From NCBI GenBank assembly GCA_015039315.1, contig WIDE01000011.1, positions 248,001 through 312,000 on the forward strand: 64,000 bases of DNA, written 5' to 3'. The stretch is from Clavulina sp. PMI_390. Lineage: Eukaryota; Basidiomycota; Agaricomycetes; Cantharellales; Hydnaceae. Shown here piece after piece: positions 12,733 through 24,143 of the stretch. The notes under the pieces were generated by a model. The model was not told where the DNA came from. It saw nothing but the letters and a program-made list of their open reading frames with translations, and did no database searches. A program made the position numbers and the translations under genes. Numbering within the stretch: the first letter of the stretch is position 1; every line of letters starts with the position of its first letter.

Positions 12733-14571
12733 CGATGCCTACTATCTCCCCATCCTTCCACTTCCTCGGGGTTATTGGCTGTTTCTTCCTCCCTTCCCTC
12801 CTTCCTACGTTTGCATCAGTCGTGTATTTGTTGTCTCTGTATCATCACATCGTCAAGTCACCTCCCATACACACCCTTATCTGAGATTCATATTGTCATT
12901 CGCGTTTTGATTGAAGGGTCTTGTATTCACAAAAATAGGATACCCATAAGACTTTCCAAATTTGGCAACCGACCCCTCTATGTCACAGCAGTGCCAAGCC
13001 GTCACGCCCCTTTGCATCCATTACCAAATGCGAGCATATTGTTTCATCCACCTTGGTTCAATAAAATCGTTCATCGAGGCCCCGCGGTTTCAAGGGAGAT
13101 CTGGGGCTCGTGTTATCTCAACTCAGCTCATCTTTGACTCGACCTTTACCAACTCTTGGCTTGGAGTCGGACGCTTCGGGCCAAGTAGAAGGCGCCAGCC
13201 TCGGCTTGCGACCCAACTTCGACTCAAGTCGATCTATATAACGAGCCAATTCCCCGTCCAAATATGTAAACGCAAGCGGGGAGTAACTGATACTAACTAC
13301 ATTTGGGCCTGCCATAAGCCTGCTGTCCCGATTCCAATAGCATTATCGTGGCGTTGTCTCATCAGCGGCACAGATTCTAATGAATATTTCATCTCTAAAC
13401 GCTTCACAATACTAAAAGTGCAAGCTGCACACCCAGCCCGCTGACTAGGATACTAACTTTCCCGCGTTTCTCTTCCCTCCACGAGACCAAGTGGCCAATC
13501 CTCCACGCAAACTTCATCACTTATGAGACTTGAGAGAGGCTTAATTGAATTACCACACCTATGATGATACGCTTGTTACCCTCCCAATCCGGTTCAAGGG
13601 TACTTCTGGGCATCACCATTAGGAGATTATCTGTCGTTATCCCTCCTATTTCAGCTATGGGACCTTTGCACTGAATACAAACGGAAGATATTTTGTGATA
13701 ATACTATTTGGGCCCGAGCACCACAATCTGCCGAACGGGACCGACCTTTCCAACTTGGGTCGACTTAGAGCTGCTGGCTAAATGGCATCTCGGAATCGCC
13801 AGTTGGTTAAGTCGACCTGCATGGGCCGGTGATCAACCCAAATCCGACTTTTTATTGACTCAACTTGCGACCACAGGCGGCTCTGGGTCGAAATTGCAAC
13901 AACACTATATGAGGTATTACGTCTTAATTCAATTGCTGCTCGCTAGCTAAGTATGCGCATACACTCAAATGTCATCTGACTCAGCTCAGCAAAGGGACCT
14001 CTACATCATCACAAAAAACCGGTCGCTGTTTGGCCTGTTTTCGTGTCTGAAACGGGTACCCTTTGTTTGGACTGAATTGATCCGTTCGGAGTTTGGCCCA
14101 GTTTAGCCCTCTAAACAGGCCAAACGGGCCAAACAAAGGGTCCGAGGGTATTCGCTGATGCATACTTCCTATAAATAGCTCTTGCTGATCTTCAAGGCTG
14201 CCTAATACTTCACACCTCAATCTGGACACACGCGACATCCTTCAGAGGCACCGTGTCCGTCCCCCGATCCCCCCCCCATGCTCCATCATTGGATATTTAC
14301 CCTCTTCCAAGTTTTCAGCGCCGCTTCCATTGTTACCACTCAATGCTTTACGTAGCAATTGTCCGACCATGACGCTTGCATCCTACAGGCCGTGTTGAGC
14401 AGAATCACACGACTCATGAGATGAGGCCGATGCTTTTACGTCCTGTGCCCGGCTGAGACTCTATATAGAGTATGAAGGGCTCTTTTCCCCACCCCACCCC
14501 GCTCGTCGACGTCGACAATACCATTGTGTCGTCTCCCGTCCAAAATACTATCAAATTCTCAAAGCACCGCA
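12733..14571. other. Long spacer between array copies 2 and 3, with extra DNA
   Basis: At 1.84 kb this is the longest spacer of the array. Its two ends (12733-13090 and 13910-14571) match flanks of other copies, and the homologous stretch upstream of copy 1 is much shorter. About 815 bp (around 13095-13910) has no clear counterpart there, apart from a short possible match (GGGTACTTCTGGGCAT at about 13599). It contains repeated TCGACC/AAGTCGA words but no coding region I can support. The promoter of copy 3 has TTTACGTAG at 14347-14355, TTTTACGTCCTGTG at 14434-14447 and TATATAGAG at 14462-14470. Confidence 0.5.
14011..14170. mobile_element. Putative small non-coding insertion (MITE-like) in the promoter of copy 3
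   Basis: About 155-160 bp are absent from the paralogous promoter of copy 1, which passes straight through at about 10561-10564. The block has two pairs of perfect 13-bp inverted words: GTTTGGCCTGTTT (14029-14041) with its complement at 14113-14125, and ACCCTTTGTTTGG (14058-14070) with its complement at 14129-14141. The pairs interleave, so this is not one simple hairpin. No target-site duplication is evident. Transposition is an inference from the filled/empty comparison. Confidence 0.4.
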
Positions 14572-15123
14572 ATGTTTTCCAGGTTCATCGCCACCCTCGT
14601 CGTCCTCTTCTCGATCCTTGCTACCATATATCCTGTATCAGCCCGAATTACCGGCATCACTGCTCCCCCCACTGTCCACCCTGGGACCCCCTTCAAGGTC
14701 ACTATTACAACGGAGGATTTTATCGACCAAATCATCAACTACTACATGGTCTTTGGAATAGCGCCCCAAAGTAACACAAATACTGCGCTACACACTCCGC
14801 TCGGAACGGGCTACGACCTGGTGACTCATAAAGAATCGGATACTGGGCATGGCTCATTTAAAGTGTCCGTCACCATCCCGAGCACCTATAACCCGTCGAC
14901 AGACGGCAGTGCCGTCAATTTACGCGCTGTTGTATTCAGCGCGGTCAGTAACTCACCCTTTTCCTTGCATCGAGCACTAGCGCAGCTTCTTTGTTGTTGA
15001 TGTTGACCAATGCGTGATGCTATGTCTGACCCTCCAATATGCTTCCGTTTTTAGGTTGGTGCGTCCTGGGCGCCCGTCTCAGGTCTCTTCAGTACCAATA
15101 TCACTGTTACCCGCCATAAATAA
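14572..15123 (+). CDS. NIS1-like secreted effector, array copy 3
   Basis: Exon 1 is 14572-14943 (372 nt), the phase-0 intron 14944-15054, and exon 2 15055-15123, giving about 146 aa. The ATG at 14572 was chosen because it gives the same signal peptide start (MFSRFIATL) as the other copies; the frame is open further upstream without a better start. RITGITAPPTVHPGTPF, NYYMVFGIAPQ, GTGYDLV and FSTNITV are intact, with the C-terminal TRHK shared with copy 2. There is no cysteine in the mature chain. It carries the putative insertion in its distal promoter. Confidence 0.8.
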
Positions 15124-16182
15124 TGTCACTTTTTATCTCGCTGTCTTGCCATTTTCTCTATACTTTGGGTGTTTCCCCGTACTTCCTTCCTATGCCTGCA
15201 CTAGCTGTGTATTTGTTGTCTCTGTATCATCACATCCCCCAATCACCTCTTGTGCATTCCATTTGATATCTGTATTGTCATTCGTGATTTGATTGAAGAG
15301 TCATCGTACTCACAAAAATAGCCATAATGATTCTTCCCAATTTGGCAACTCGCCCTTCGATGTCACAACGGTGCCAAGCCGTCACGCCCAGGCCTTTCGC
15401 CTTGAGGTTGTTCTTTACATCACAACATCACAGAGTGAGCCATTCGTCGGGATGTCAACTATCCAAAATTGTGGTCCGTCCCCCGCCCCCAGCATCTGAC
15501 ATCGACAAAGACTATCGCGACGACCTTGCCCATCTCGAAGCATGACACTATGAGTTTGCTCAATTAGGGTACATTATTCCTATTTCGCGATGACCCAAGC
15601 CCTGTTCATCGGCGCCTCATGATCCCCCAGGCAGATCATAGTTTGATCACCGCGGTTGTGGTTTGCACCTGCTACACCACTAGTGGTCCCCTATCATCGT
15701 TACCGAACTGGCTCCAGCAGTTAGGCTCCTATCCACTGAGTGACATTGGTAACTCTTGCTACCTCTTCACGGCCGCTCGATTCTACGTTTTTTTTATGTG
15801 GGCGATATGCGGGGCTGCTCCGAGGCTGTGTGTGTTGGCTCCACTCGGGCTCCACACTTTGTTATTGAGCAATTCGGCGCCTCGGATGTCTCCTCCGAGC
15901 TAGTCAGCGCCTCTCGCATCACTCCCAACATGCTCCCCCAATACCTTACGTAGTAAGAGATGATTTATTACGCTTGAACACCATTACCCCACCTCGGCGG
16001 CCAGACTTGTGGCCCGTGCACCGTACGTGTGATTATGCCAGAGCTCTTACGTTGAAAACCTAGCAGAGATGTATATAAGGGAGAGTGGGTCGACCTTCTC
16101 CACCTCACTTCACTGACCAGCATCGACAAGTCTCACCATACTACCTCTCGTCCAGAAGACAATCAATCAACCAAGACCCAAA
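15124..16182. promoter_or_regulatory. Spacer and promoter of NIS1-like gene 4
   Basis: The 3' flank of copy 3 (15124-15400) matches that of copy 2, including GTGCCAAGCCGTCACGCC at about 15371-15388. The promoter of copy 4 keeps CTTACGTAG (15945-15953), a weaker CTTACGTTG (16045-16053) and a TATA box TATATAAGG (16072-16080). Apart from these it is diverged from the other three. No other gene is seen. Confidence 0.5.
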
Positions 16183-16736
16183 ATGTTCTCCAAGACCTTG
16201 ACCATCCTTGCCGTCGGCTTCTCTGCCCTTTCTGCCATCTCCCCCGCATCGGCTCGGGTCATTGGCATCACCGCTCCTGCCACCGTCACTCCGGGCACGG
16301 CTTTCCCTGTGACGCTCCAGACAGCATCCTTCAGCGAGAATATCAACAATTACTACCTGGTCTTTGGCATGGCACCCCAGAGTGATTCAAATGGGGGATT
16401 GGGCACTCTCATCGGGATGGGTTATGACCTGGTAGAAAACGGCCAGTCCGAAACCGGGCCTGGATCATTCAATGTGTCTATCACCATTCCAAACACATAC
16501 GACCCGTCCACGCAGGGTAGTGCCGTGAATCTGCGGACTGTAGTGTTCAGCACGGTACGTAGTCTGTTCTTGTCAGCGCGTCGAGCATCAAGCAAGGGCC
16601 GCTTTTTCCCGTCCACGAAACTTTGCGTCTGATGTCCTGACTGACTTTATGATATTGTTTCGCTTGTGTTTCTTAGGTTGGTGCATCCGAGCAAATTATC
16701 ACCCCCCTGTTCAGCACCAACATCACTGTCGCATGA
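16183..16736 (+). CDS. NIS1-like secreted effector, array copy 4
   Basis: Exon 1 is 16183-16554 (372 nt), the phase-0 intron 16555-16676, and exon 2 16677-16736, giving 143 aa. The signal peptide ends PASA before RVIGIT. The central block is NYYLVFGMAPQ, followed by GMGYDLV and the C-terminal FSTNITVA. It is the most diverged copy. It sides with copy 1 in GMGYDLV and in lacking TRHK, yet exon 1 is still exactly 372 nt. There is no cysteine in the mature part. The role is inferred from the family. Confidence 0.8.
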
Positions 16737-17066
16737 AGACCAATCAATACTTCACGTGCTGACATGATTGCGCCATCAACTTCATGAATCTCGCATCCCC
16801 TTTCCGATCTGCACTAGACCGCCGTCAGGGCGATAATGGGACAACAATGAATACGAACTTTGTTTAATCCTCCCCCTCATCCTTCACTCCCTCCACTTCT
16901 CTACGTACACGCAACACATACGTCTTGTACAGCTTGGACTTCATTTACAATCACAATAATCAATTAGATCGCGACGTAATATTTTATTGCTGTGAACGGA
17001 AGTGATTCTACGCTTTGAAGCACTGATCCAGACCATGATTTAGGCTAGGTATCCACAAGTGAACTA
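16737..17066. other. Convergent intergenic region
   Basis: This 330-bp stretch between the stop codons of array copy 4 and the FunK1 kinase presumably holds both 3' UTRs. Nothing else is seen. Confidence 0.5.
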
Positions 17067-19734
17067 TTACATCGACCCTTCCAATATATCAACGAATCGC
17101 TGGAACGTGACATTTCCGCCTAATGTCTCTTCATCGAACGGCTCTGTCCCTCTAAAACGCTCCTGCTCAGCTTCATAACCCTCACGGAACATTGCTTGAA
17201 GTGCGGGAAGGGTCATACTTGATAGCGGACCCTGCGCGGGGAATGCACCATATGTATCTTTACGCAGGAACGCAGCCTTGTGCGAATAAATTTCATCCCA
17301 GGTTCCAATGTGCCACTTCGAGAGAGGAGATACCGTCGAAGAGATGTCAGTGGCTGGAGTTGTGATAGCGGGTTGGCCACTGGTATCCTTAAAATTGTTC
17401 CCATTGGGCCGCTCCATCGTGTCCGATGAAGTTGGCCCGACTGCTGGAGGCTTGGAGTGATTTGCCACTATCCAGACGAGCACGTAGAAGAAAGACTCAA
17501 GATCGTGTCGGTATAGGTGATAGAGACGATCATCGTTGCATAAATCCAGCGCTCTGAATGCTACTGTTCCTCCTGGTAGAGCGAGCGAGGGCGGAAGAGG
17601 CGCCTCACCAGGTGCATCCGTCCCTACCCCCATATTAGCGGCAGCACGAAGCGAAATTGATGGTGACGGGCCTGCGTGAAGAGTAGACAAAGAACTTCCT
17701 GCTAGGGTTGCCTGGCCAGCCTTGGAGAGTGACGGTTCTACATGCTGGGCGATGTCTAGATCAATGAGAACTCCTTTGGAATGGTCAGATGCTTCAACCA
17801 TGAGATTATTTACGCTTATATCGCAGTGCAGGATTCCGGTTCGCTGATACAATTCATAATGCGCTGTCGGGATATCATAGTCAATAACCGCTGATACCCC
17901 GGCATAATCAATGGAGTAGAAACGAACCTTTCACAAGCGAGACGAATGCAGTCACGAATTGACTCACTTTACCACTAGCAAGTACACTGTACAATGGCAC
18001 GCACAGTGGTCTAATAGCCTGCACCCTAAGCTCACGATCCGCAAACTGACCTATTGCATCAGGATATTTCGCCAACATCCGCCGCCGCGCACCCTTTGAC
18101 AGCCGAGTCACGACGCGCGAGGCGACAATACGAGCGACACCTGGAACTTCAGCTTCCTGCGCTAGTCGTAATGCATCACTCTCGTAAGGCCAATTGCTTG
18201 GGACCCAGGCGAGCTTGATGGCAACCTCTTCGGATGGTTCTCGACTATCCGAGACAAGTTGCTGCTCTTCACGACCGGCGTATGTGGCCGTCCCTCGTCC
18301 ATGGAGGCATGGTGCGACATGGAGGATGCGGTCTAGAACATAGGTCCGACCCTGGATATCAATTTGATAGTCCTTGATTCGATCAAAAGAAGGCCATTCT
18401 CCTTGTGTAGCACCACTGTCATAGCCCATGGCGTCATGATTGGCTCGCGGCAGAGATGAGGAAGCTGGAGGGAGTACGCAGGGCTCAAACCCGAGTTGAT
18501 AGGGAGTAGCATATCTCAGCGCGATCAGAGAGGTGACAAATTCAATACTTTCAACGTGTAGCTCCGCCGTTGACATAGTTCCTGCCCTGTCGAAATACCA
18601 ATATCGGGCAGATTGGTCTCTGACGGAGATTGCTAGTAAATAACGTCTGTTCCCTAGAGCACTCATGGTGCGGAAAGCGGCCGTACTGAGTGAACTGTTG
18701 GGAGAGTTGGATGAAGAATGGAATCCAAGTTGATTTGACCCCGCTGGTTGCGATCGTTTGGAGGAACTTGTGCGACTTCGCTTCGGCGCCGGCTCGGCCC
18801 CACGAGGGAGAGGACCACTTAGCGGTTGCCTGCGTTTGCTCGTGGCAGACGGCCCCCGAGCAGTGCCAGTCAGTATATCGAACACTAATAGAAATGTGAC
18901 CACCATCATCAGGTTAGCTTGAGATCTCCTCTCCGAAAGTGACGGACAACTCACCTTCATTTTCATATATATTGGTGCCTGGAACTTCCACAGAGTTTCT
19001 CCGCTCATCATGAACATCAAGTAGTAACAAGGGATGCTGTCGATCCACGTCGTCCTTGCTTATATGCCTTTGGACAGCGGCACACATAGGATAGAATGAA
19101 CCTCTCGGAACTCCAGGTACTCGAGCGATGAATTTGAAGTCCAGGGGAGCTTCATCATCCAGTTTGTCGTGACGTCGAGAGATTTCAAGCACGCCATTGA
19201 GAAAGTTGATAAGATTTCCCTCGACATTAGAGCGTGATTCCACCGCCTCTAAATACTCATCAAGGAGACTATCGAATTCGACATCGTCGAGAACATGATG
19301 AGCGATTTCTGAGATGAGATTATCAAATGTGGCATCATCACTGTCACCAAAAACCACTCGACTGAAGTCTGTGATTGTGATCCGAATATGGCTAGTTTGA
19401 GCACTGGAGCCCTTTGAGGCCGAGCCCACTGCCAGAGTTTCGTCGGGGATCGAGGTTTGCGTCCCGGCAGAAGCGACATGATAGCTTTCGATAGCATAAT
19501 CTGTCTCCTTTTTGGTCTCCTTCAACTCAGTTGTGGTTCTGCTTAGCTTCGTCAATACGAATCGCCTATGGCCAGGCGCAGTGGGCCCTGATCAACAATT
19601 AAGATGCCAATGTCGTGGCTTCGATTTTGCATCATCATACCTAATAGGGGTGCGTCTTGTCGCTGAACCACATGGGTGGCTTCACCAGGTATACAGTTGG
19701 ATTCGTTGAATGTTAAGGACTGATGGCTGTCCAT
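17067..19734 (-). CDS. Fungal-type protein kinase, FunK1 family
   Basis: The start is 19734. Exon 1 ends at 19641; the intron 19588-19640 leads in frame to GPTAPGHRRFVLTKLSRTT, which replaces a reading that would stop early. The N-terminal half (about 19555-18900) is a FunK1-type helical region. A basic Ser-rich linker with KRRQPLSGPLPRG follows, then the kinase domain. The catalytic loop HCDISVNNLM is at about 17830-17800, LIDLDIA takes the place of DFG, and the activation segment leads to GTVAFRALDL. Catalytic Asp and Asn are present. FunK1 kinases are expanded in Agaricomycetes; their substrates are unknown. It is divergent from the metaxin-like gene, with 187 bp between starts. Confidence 0.88.
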
Positions 19735-19921
19735 TGTTAGGCACGGATAGCTCTCGGAACCTCAATAAAAGTGGATTCAGAAGGGAAGCGTCAAGTGTAT
19801 GCAGAATAAGATATGGATAACTTGAAGTTGAGTAGCTCAAGTGAGCGTGTTGTTGTTGATTGTTTGTTCAACGCGAGACACGCCTCAAAACGAGCTTGTG
19901 TCACAGCTCCCTACATCATCT

Positions 19922-20868
19922 ATGGAAGTGCCTCCTATCGTCCGAAAATTCTACTCCTACTTTCCGCTATATTATAACGAGGATGAAACCGTCAACTCTT
20001 CACCACCGAATCCCACACTCTGGGTTGCGCCTGGGTTTGGCGACTCGCCACTGAGTGGTGATATTGAATGCTTGAAATGGCAAACATACCTCGCCCTCCG
20101 AAAAACACCTTCCATTCGTACTCGCTACGATGTTCAGCCTGACGGGGGTCCTGGCGGCATACTACCAGCCTTACATCTTCCTAATGGTGAAGTGCTCAGT
20201 CCTGCACGGATACCGGGCTGGGCAGATGAAATCCTAGCCGCGCCGTTAGATCCATTGGAGGGATACCCATCAGAGAAACTGAGAGATGAATCTAGAGCTT
20301 GGATATCTCTATTTGAAGGTGTGATACATGGCGCCCTGGTTCGTCTCATCTATCTTGCCCATCCTGTGTCGCAATATGCTGAAGTTTTCACGTCAAAAGC
20401 TTGTAACTCTTCCTCTCAAAAGCACCTTGAAATCATCATTAGACCCCTCGGCTGACAAATCAGCCAGCGAATCCTCTATCTCATCGTTCTTCCACCCTCC
20501 ACTTGCTCCTGTCACTGGCATTTGGTCAGTCGTCCCACCATACGGCCTCAACCTGTCCTATCCAACTGTGATACAAAGATACGAAGAAGCCATAAATGCC
20601 GTCTCTGAACGCCTTGGCTCTGACCAGTGGTTCCTTGGCTCGCAGTATGTTTCCAAGTCTCTTCGCAACTGCTCGAAATTTATGCTTGCTTCTCAGGGCC
20701 CCGACTGCATTAGATGCTGTCATGTTCTCCTACCTACATCGTGCGCTAAACCACAAGGACTCAAAGGTCATCACTGCCGTTCGTACTCGGGTCAACCTTG
20801 TGGTTTGGGAACGGAAAGTGCGAGCACTTGTCGTAAAGGCCACCGTCCCTGCCAGTCCTACAACTTAG
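19922..20868 (+). CDS. Metaxin-like (Tom37/Sam37-type) mitochondrial outer-membrane import protein
   Basis: Exons 19922-20338, 20385-20644 and 20697-20868 join without a stop into 282 aa. The GST-like fold is recognisable. An N-terminal thioredoxin-like part reads ECLKWQTYLALRKTPSIRTR. A GST-C part reads SRAWISLFEGVIHGAL and ends with the metaxin signature GSDQWFLGSQAPTALDAVMF followed by SYLHRALNH. Family knowledge: metaxins are subunits of the SAM/TOB complex that inserts beta-barrel proteins into the mitochondrial outer membrane. No C-terminal membrane anchor is evident. The ATG at 19922 was preferred over an upstream non-ATG frame. The next gene is convergent, 171 bp away. Confidence 0.8.
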
Positions 20869-21039
20869 CCAGTTTCTCCCATGGACTCAAAGCTATAAAA
20901 ATACAACAAACAATTGATTTTGATTGTACATGGCGAAGCGCACTACGAAACATGATATCCACCATCCACCCAACTATACGGATGTAGCAAGCTTATCGAT
21001 CATTTTTCTACCTTGAAGGGCATATAGCTCGAGATACAT

Positions 21040-23898
21040 TTATGATATATCGGGCATGACGTTCGCGTGCCAGTCAAGAATGTCTGCCCACTTCCCAGCC
21101 AGCAGACGGGAGATCTCTTCGACATCTTTGTCGCCTCGGCCCGAAAGACACTGGAACAGAATCGCAGCTTGTTATCATGCTGGAACAGCTCAACAGCGAG
21201 CAAGGGGACTTACAACAACAACGTGTTGATCCTTTGGAAGGGTCTTGGCAACCTGCACTGCTCCCCACACAGCGTGAGCCGATTCGAGGGCTGGAAGATT
21301 GCATGGCGCGCATCAGAGGATTTACTTTGACAATTTGTGACATGATGTCAGCGTGTACATACCAGGAATGACGCCTTCGGCCTGAGTAATCATCCTAAAC
21401 CCTCTCAACGCGTCCTCATCACTGGCAACAACGTACTCGGCACGACCTGAGTCCTTGAGCCAAGCATGCTCCGGACCAACACCAGGGTAGTCGAGCCCAG
21501 CGCTGACTGAGTGAGTCTCGATGATTTGACCTTTCGGAGTTTGAAGGAGATAGGTTCGAACACCATGCAAGACACCAGGAGAGCCCTTGGTGAGTGTTGC
21601 ACTATGACGTTCGGTCTCGACACCTAACCGTCACCGATATATTAAGTTAAGAACACCTATCGTGTCGCTCGCGCATAGAACGCTTACCATCACCACCGGC
21701 TTCAACTCCGATCAGCCTCACACCATCCTCCTTGATGAAGTCGTAGAAGGTGCCAATAGCATTGCTCCCGCCGCCGACGCAAGCCACGACCACATTAGGG
21801 AGTCTTCCAACTTGCTTGACGAACTGTTCCTTGATCTCCCGCCCAATGATGCGCTGGAAGTCCCGAACGACGGTTGGGAATGGGTGGGGCCCGATAGCAG
21901 ACCCGACAAGGTAGTGAGTATTGGCGAGATTCGTCACCCAGTCACGCATAGCTTCGTTAATAGCATCTTTCAATGTCTGGGACCCTGAGGTCACGGGCAC
22001 GACCTTTAAAGTGTGAAAGGATCTATGAGTCAAGAGCTCTCGCGAGTACGAGCAGGAGCCACAAAACAGCTTACAGTAGCGCCAAGCATTTGCATCCTGA
22101 ATACGTTGAGCTGCTGACGTCGGACATCCTCTGCGCCCATGTAAACAACGCATTCGAGGCCGAATTTGGCGCATGCAGTGGCAGTAGCGACACCATGCTG
22201 ACCAGCACCAGTTTCGGCGATGATCCGCTTCTTACCAATGCGCTTTGCGAGTAGGATCTAGAGAAGGCGGTCTGAGTCAAGGAACCTGGATGGAAAAGAG
22301 CGAAGGTCTTACCTGGCCGATAACGTTGTTGATCTTGTGAGAGCCAGTGTGGTTACTACAAATTTCGATGTTTAGCGAGTTCAAAATAAAGGCCTATTAC
22401 TTGACTTACAGATCTTCTCTCTTGAACCAGATAGTCGCTCCGCCAGTCTGCTCAGAGAGCCTCTTTGCCTCGTAAAGCTGGCTTGGGCGGTTAATATACC
22501 CATAGTAGCTCTCAAACTCTTTCCAGAACTCGGGGTCCGCGATTGCTGCTTTGTGCGTCTCCTCCAGCTCTGCCAAGCAATCAACAAGCGCCTCTGCGAC
22601 ATACTGTCCACCAAATTCGCCGAAGCGCATTGGGAGCACTGAGGTTCCCTTCGCCAGACGCTGAGCATCAATTGACACGGAAGTAGGGACCGCATCACTC
22701 TCTTCCGCAGGGGGAACGGGAAGCGCAGGAGAAACGGCGCCTCGCTGGAGGGAGGGCCAGCTCTTTGGCGCAGGCTCAGTCTGTCCGTGCAATGTAATTT
22801 CGCGACAATATTTTTCGATCGCTGCAGCAATGCTGGGCACGTCCTTCCCAGCGCCTTTGATGACCGACACCACACGACTGCCGATGACGACTCCGTCTGC
22901 TCCTGCGTCAGCGACAACCTCGAAATGAGCGCGAGTGGCGACACCAAAGCCCACTGCGAGGGGGACTGGGGTATTGGCGCGAACGCGGCCTATATGCTCG
23001 GGGAGGGCACCCATAACATCGTTTGTCAATTTGGAGCCAGTCGTGCCCATCTACAAGGAGTCTTAGTTCACGGCCCGAGGAATCGCTGACGGGTTGCTCA
23101 CTTTCGAAACAATATAGATGAATGAATCGGCGATCGAAGCGAGGAACTTAACACGTCCAAGAGACGTTGAAGGGGCAATCAAAGGCACATAGGAGATTCT
23201 GGATAATAGGTTAGCTAGGAAAGAGGTAGGCGTAAAATGTTAGTGCTTACGAGTTCGATGCACAGATCTCGCGGAACTTGATTGCTTCCTCGGGAGGCAG
23301 ATCGACCATGATGAAACCGTTCGCCCCAGCGGATCGCGCGTCTTGAACGGCCTTTTCTTCTCCGTATGCGAGGACAGGGTTATAGTAGCCTAACCGGAGA
23401 ATGATCGGGTGTTAGGTGCTAACGCCGCCCAATGTGAGCAAGAAATGACTCACCCATGAGGACAACTGGCGCCTTCAAACCGCGCTGGCGGGCTTCGCGG
23501 ACATATGAGAGACAGTCCACATAGTCTACGTTGTTGGCGATAGCAACCTGATAGGGAGCGAATAGGAATGGAGTCATCAGGTTAGTGTGAATGACTCGCG
23601 GGGGGAAAGAAAAGGCGAACACTATTTGTTTCCTGGATAGCAGGACCATCTGCTTGGGGGTCGGTAAATGGGACTCCAAGCTCGATCACATCTGCGCCTC
23701 CAGCCTCCATAGCAAGCATGATTGGGACTGTGGCATCGCGTGTGGGATATCCTGCAGTTACAAAAGTGACAAAAGCGGGCTGGCCCTGTTGGGTGTATGC
23801 CATTAGGATACCAATTTTCTGGAAGGGTCCCTTGGGGCCTGGTCCACTCTTACCGTGGCCTTTTTATCCGCGAAAACCTTGCGCAGGTCTTCAGTCAT
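21040..23898 (-). CDS. Tryptophan synthase, fused alpha-beta enzyme
   Basis: It makes L-tryptophan from indole-3-glycerol phosphate and serine in the cytosol. The N-terminal alpha domain begins [15 protein letters not shown] at 23898 and continues [14 protein letters not shown] and [16 protein letters not shown], with the catalytic Glu and Asp present, and [12 protein letters not shown] linker at about 22800-22650 leads to the beta domain: [15 protein letters not shown], the PLP-lysine motif [13 protein letters not shown] (about 22360-22320) and [15 protein letters not shown] (about 21770-21720). It ends [18 protein letters not shown] at 21040. Roughly 700 aa, the usual fungal fused order, with several short introns. 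No break was noted. The partner gene upstream is divergent at 245 bp. Confidence 0.94.
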
Positions 23899-24143
23899 AT
23901 TGGTCTGTGGGCAACTCGCTGGCGTGTGGGATATTTTGAGGAGAGGGGAATTGTGAAGATCAGAAACATTGGGGCGGGTTATATATGCTGTAGTTACCTG
24001 AATATCTTGATTTTTAGTGAATCCTAGAGCAAAACGAGTGGCTCGGATTTTCGGACTGATCGAATATGGGAAGCGACGATTGGTTATTTATTGTTTGGCG
24101 CTTGTTTGGACCAGCCAAACAACACTGAAAGCCTTCCCGAAAA

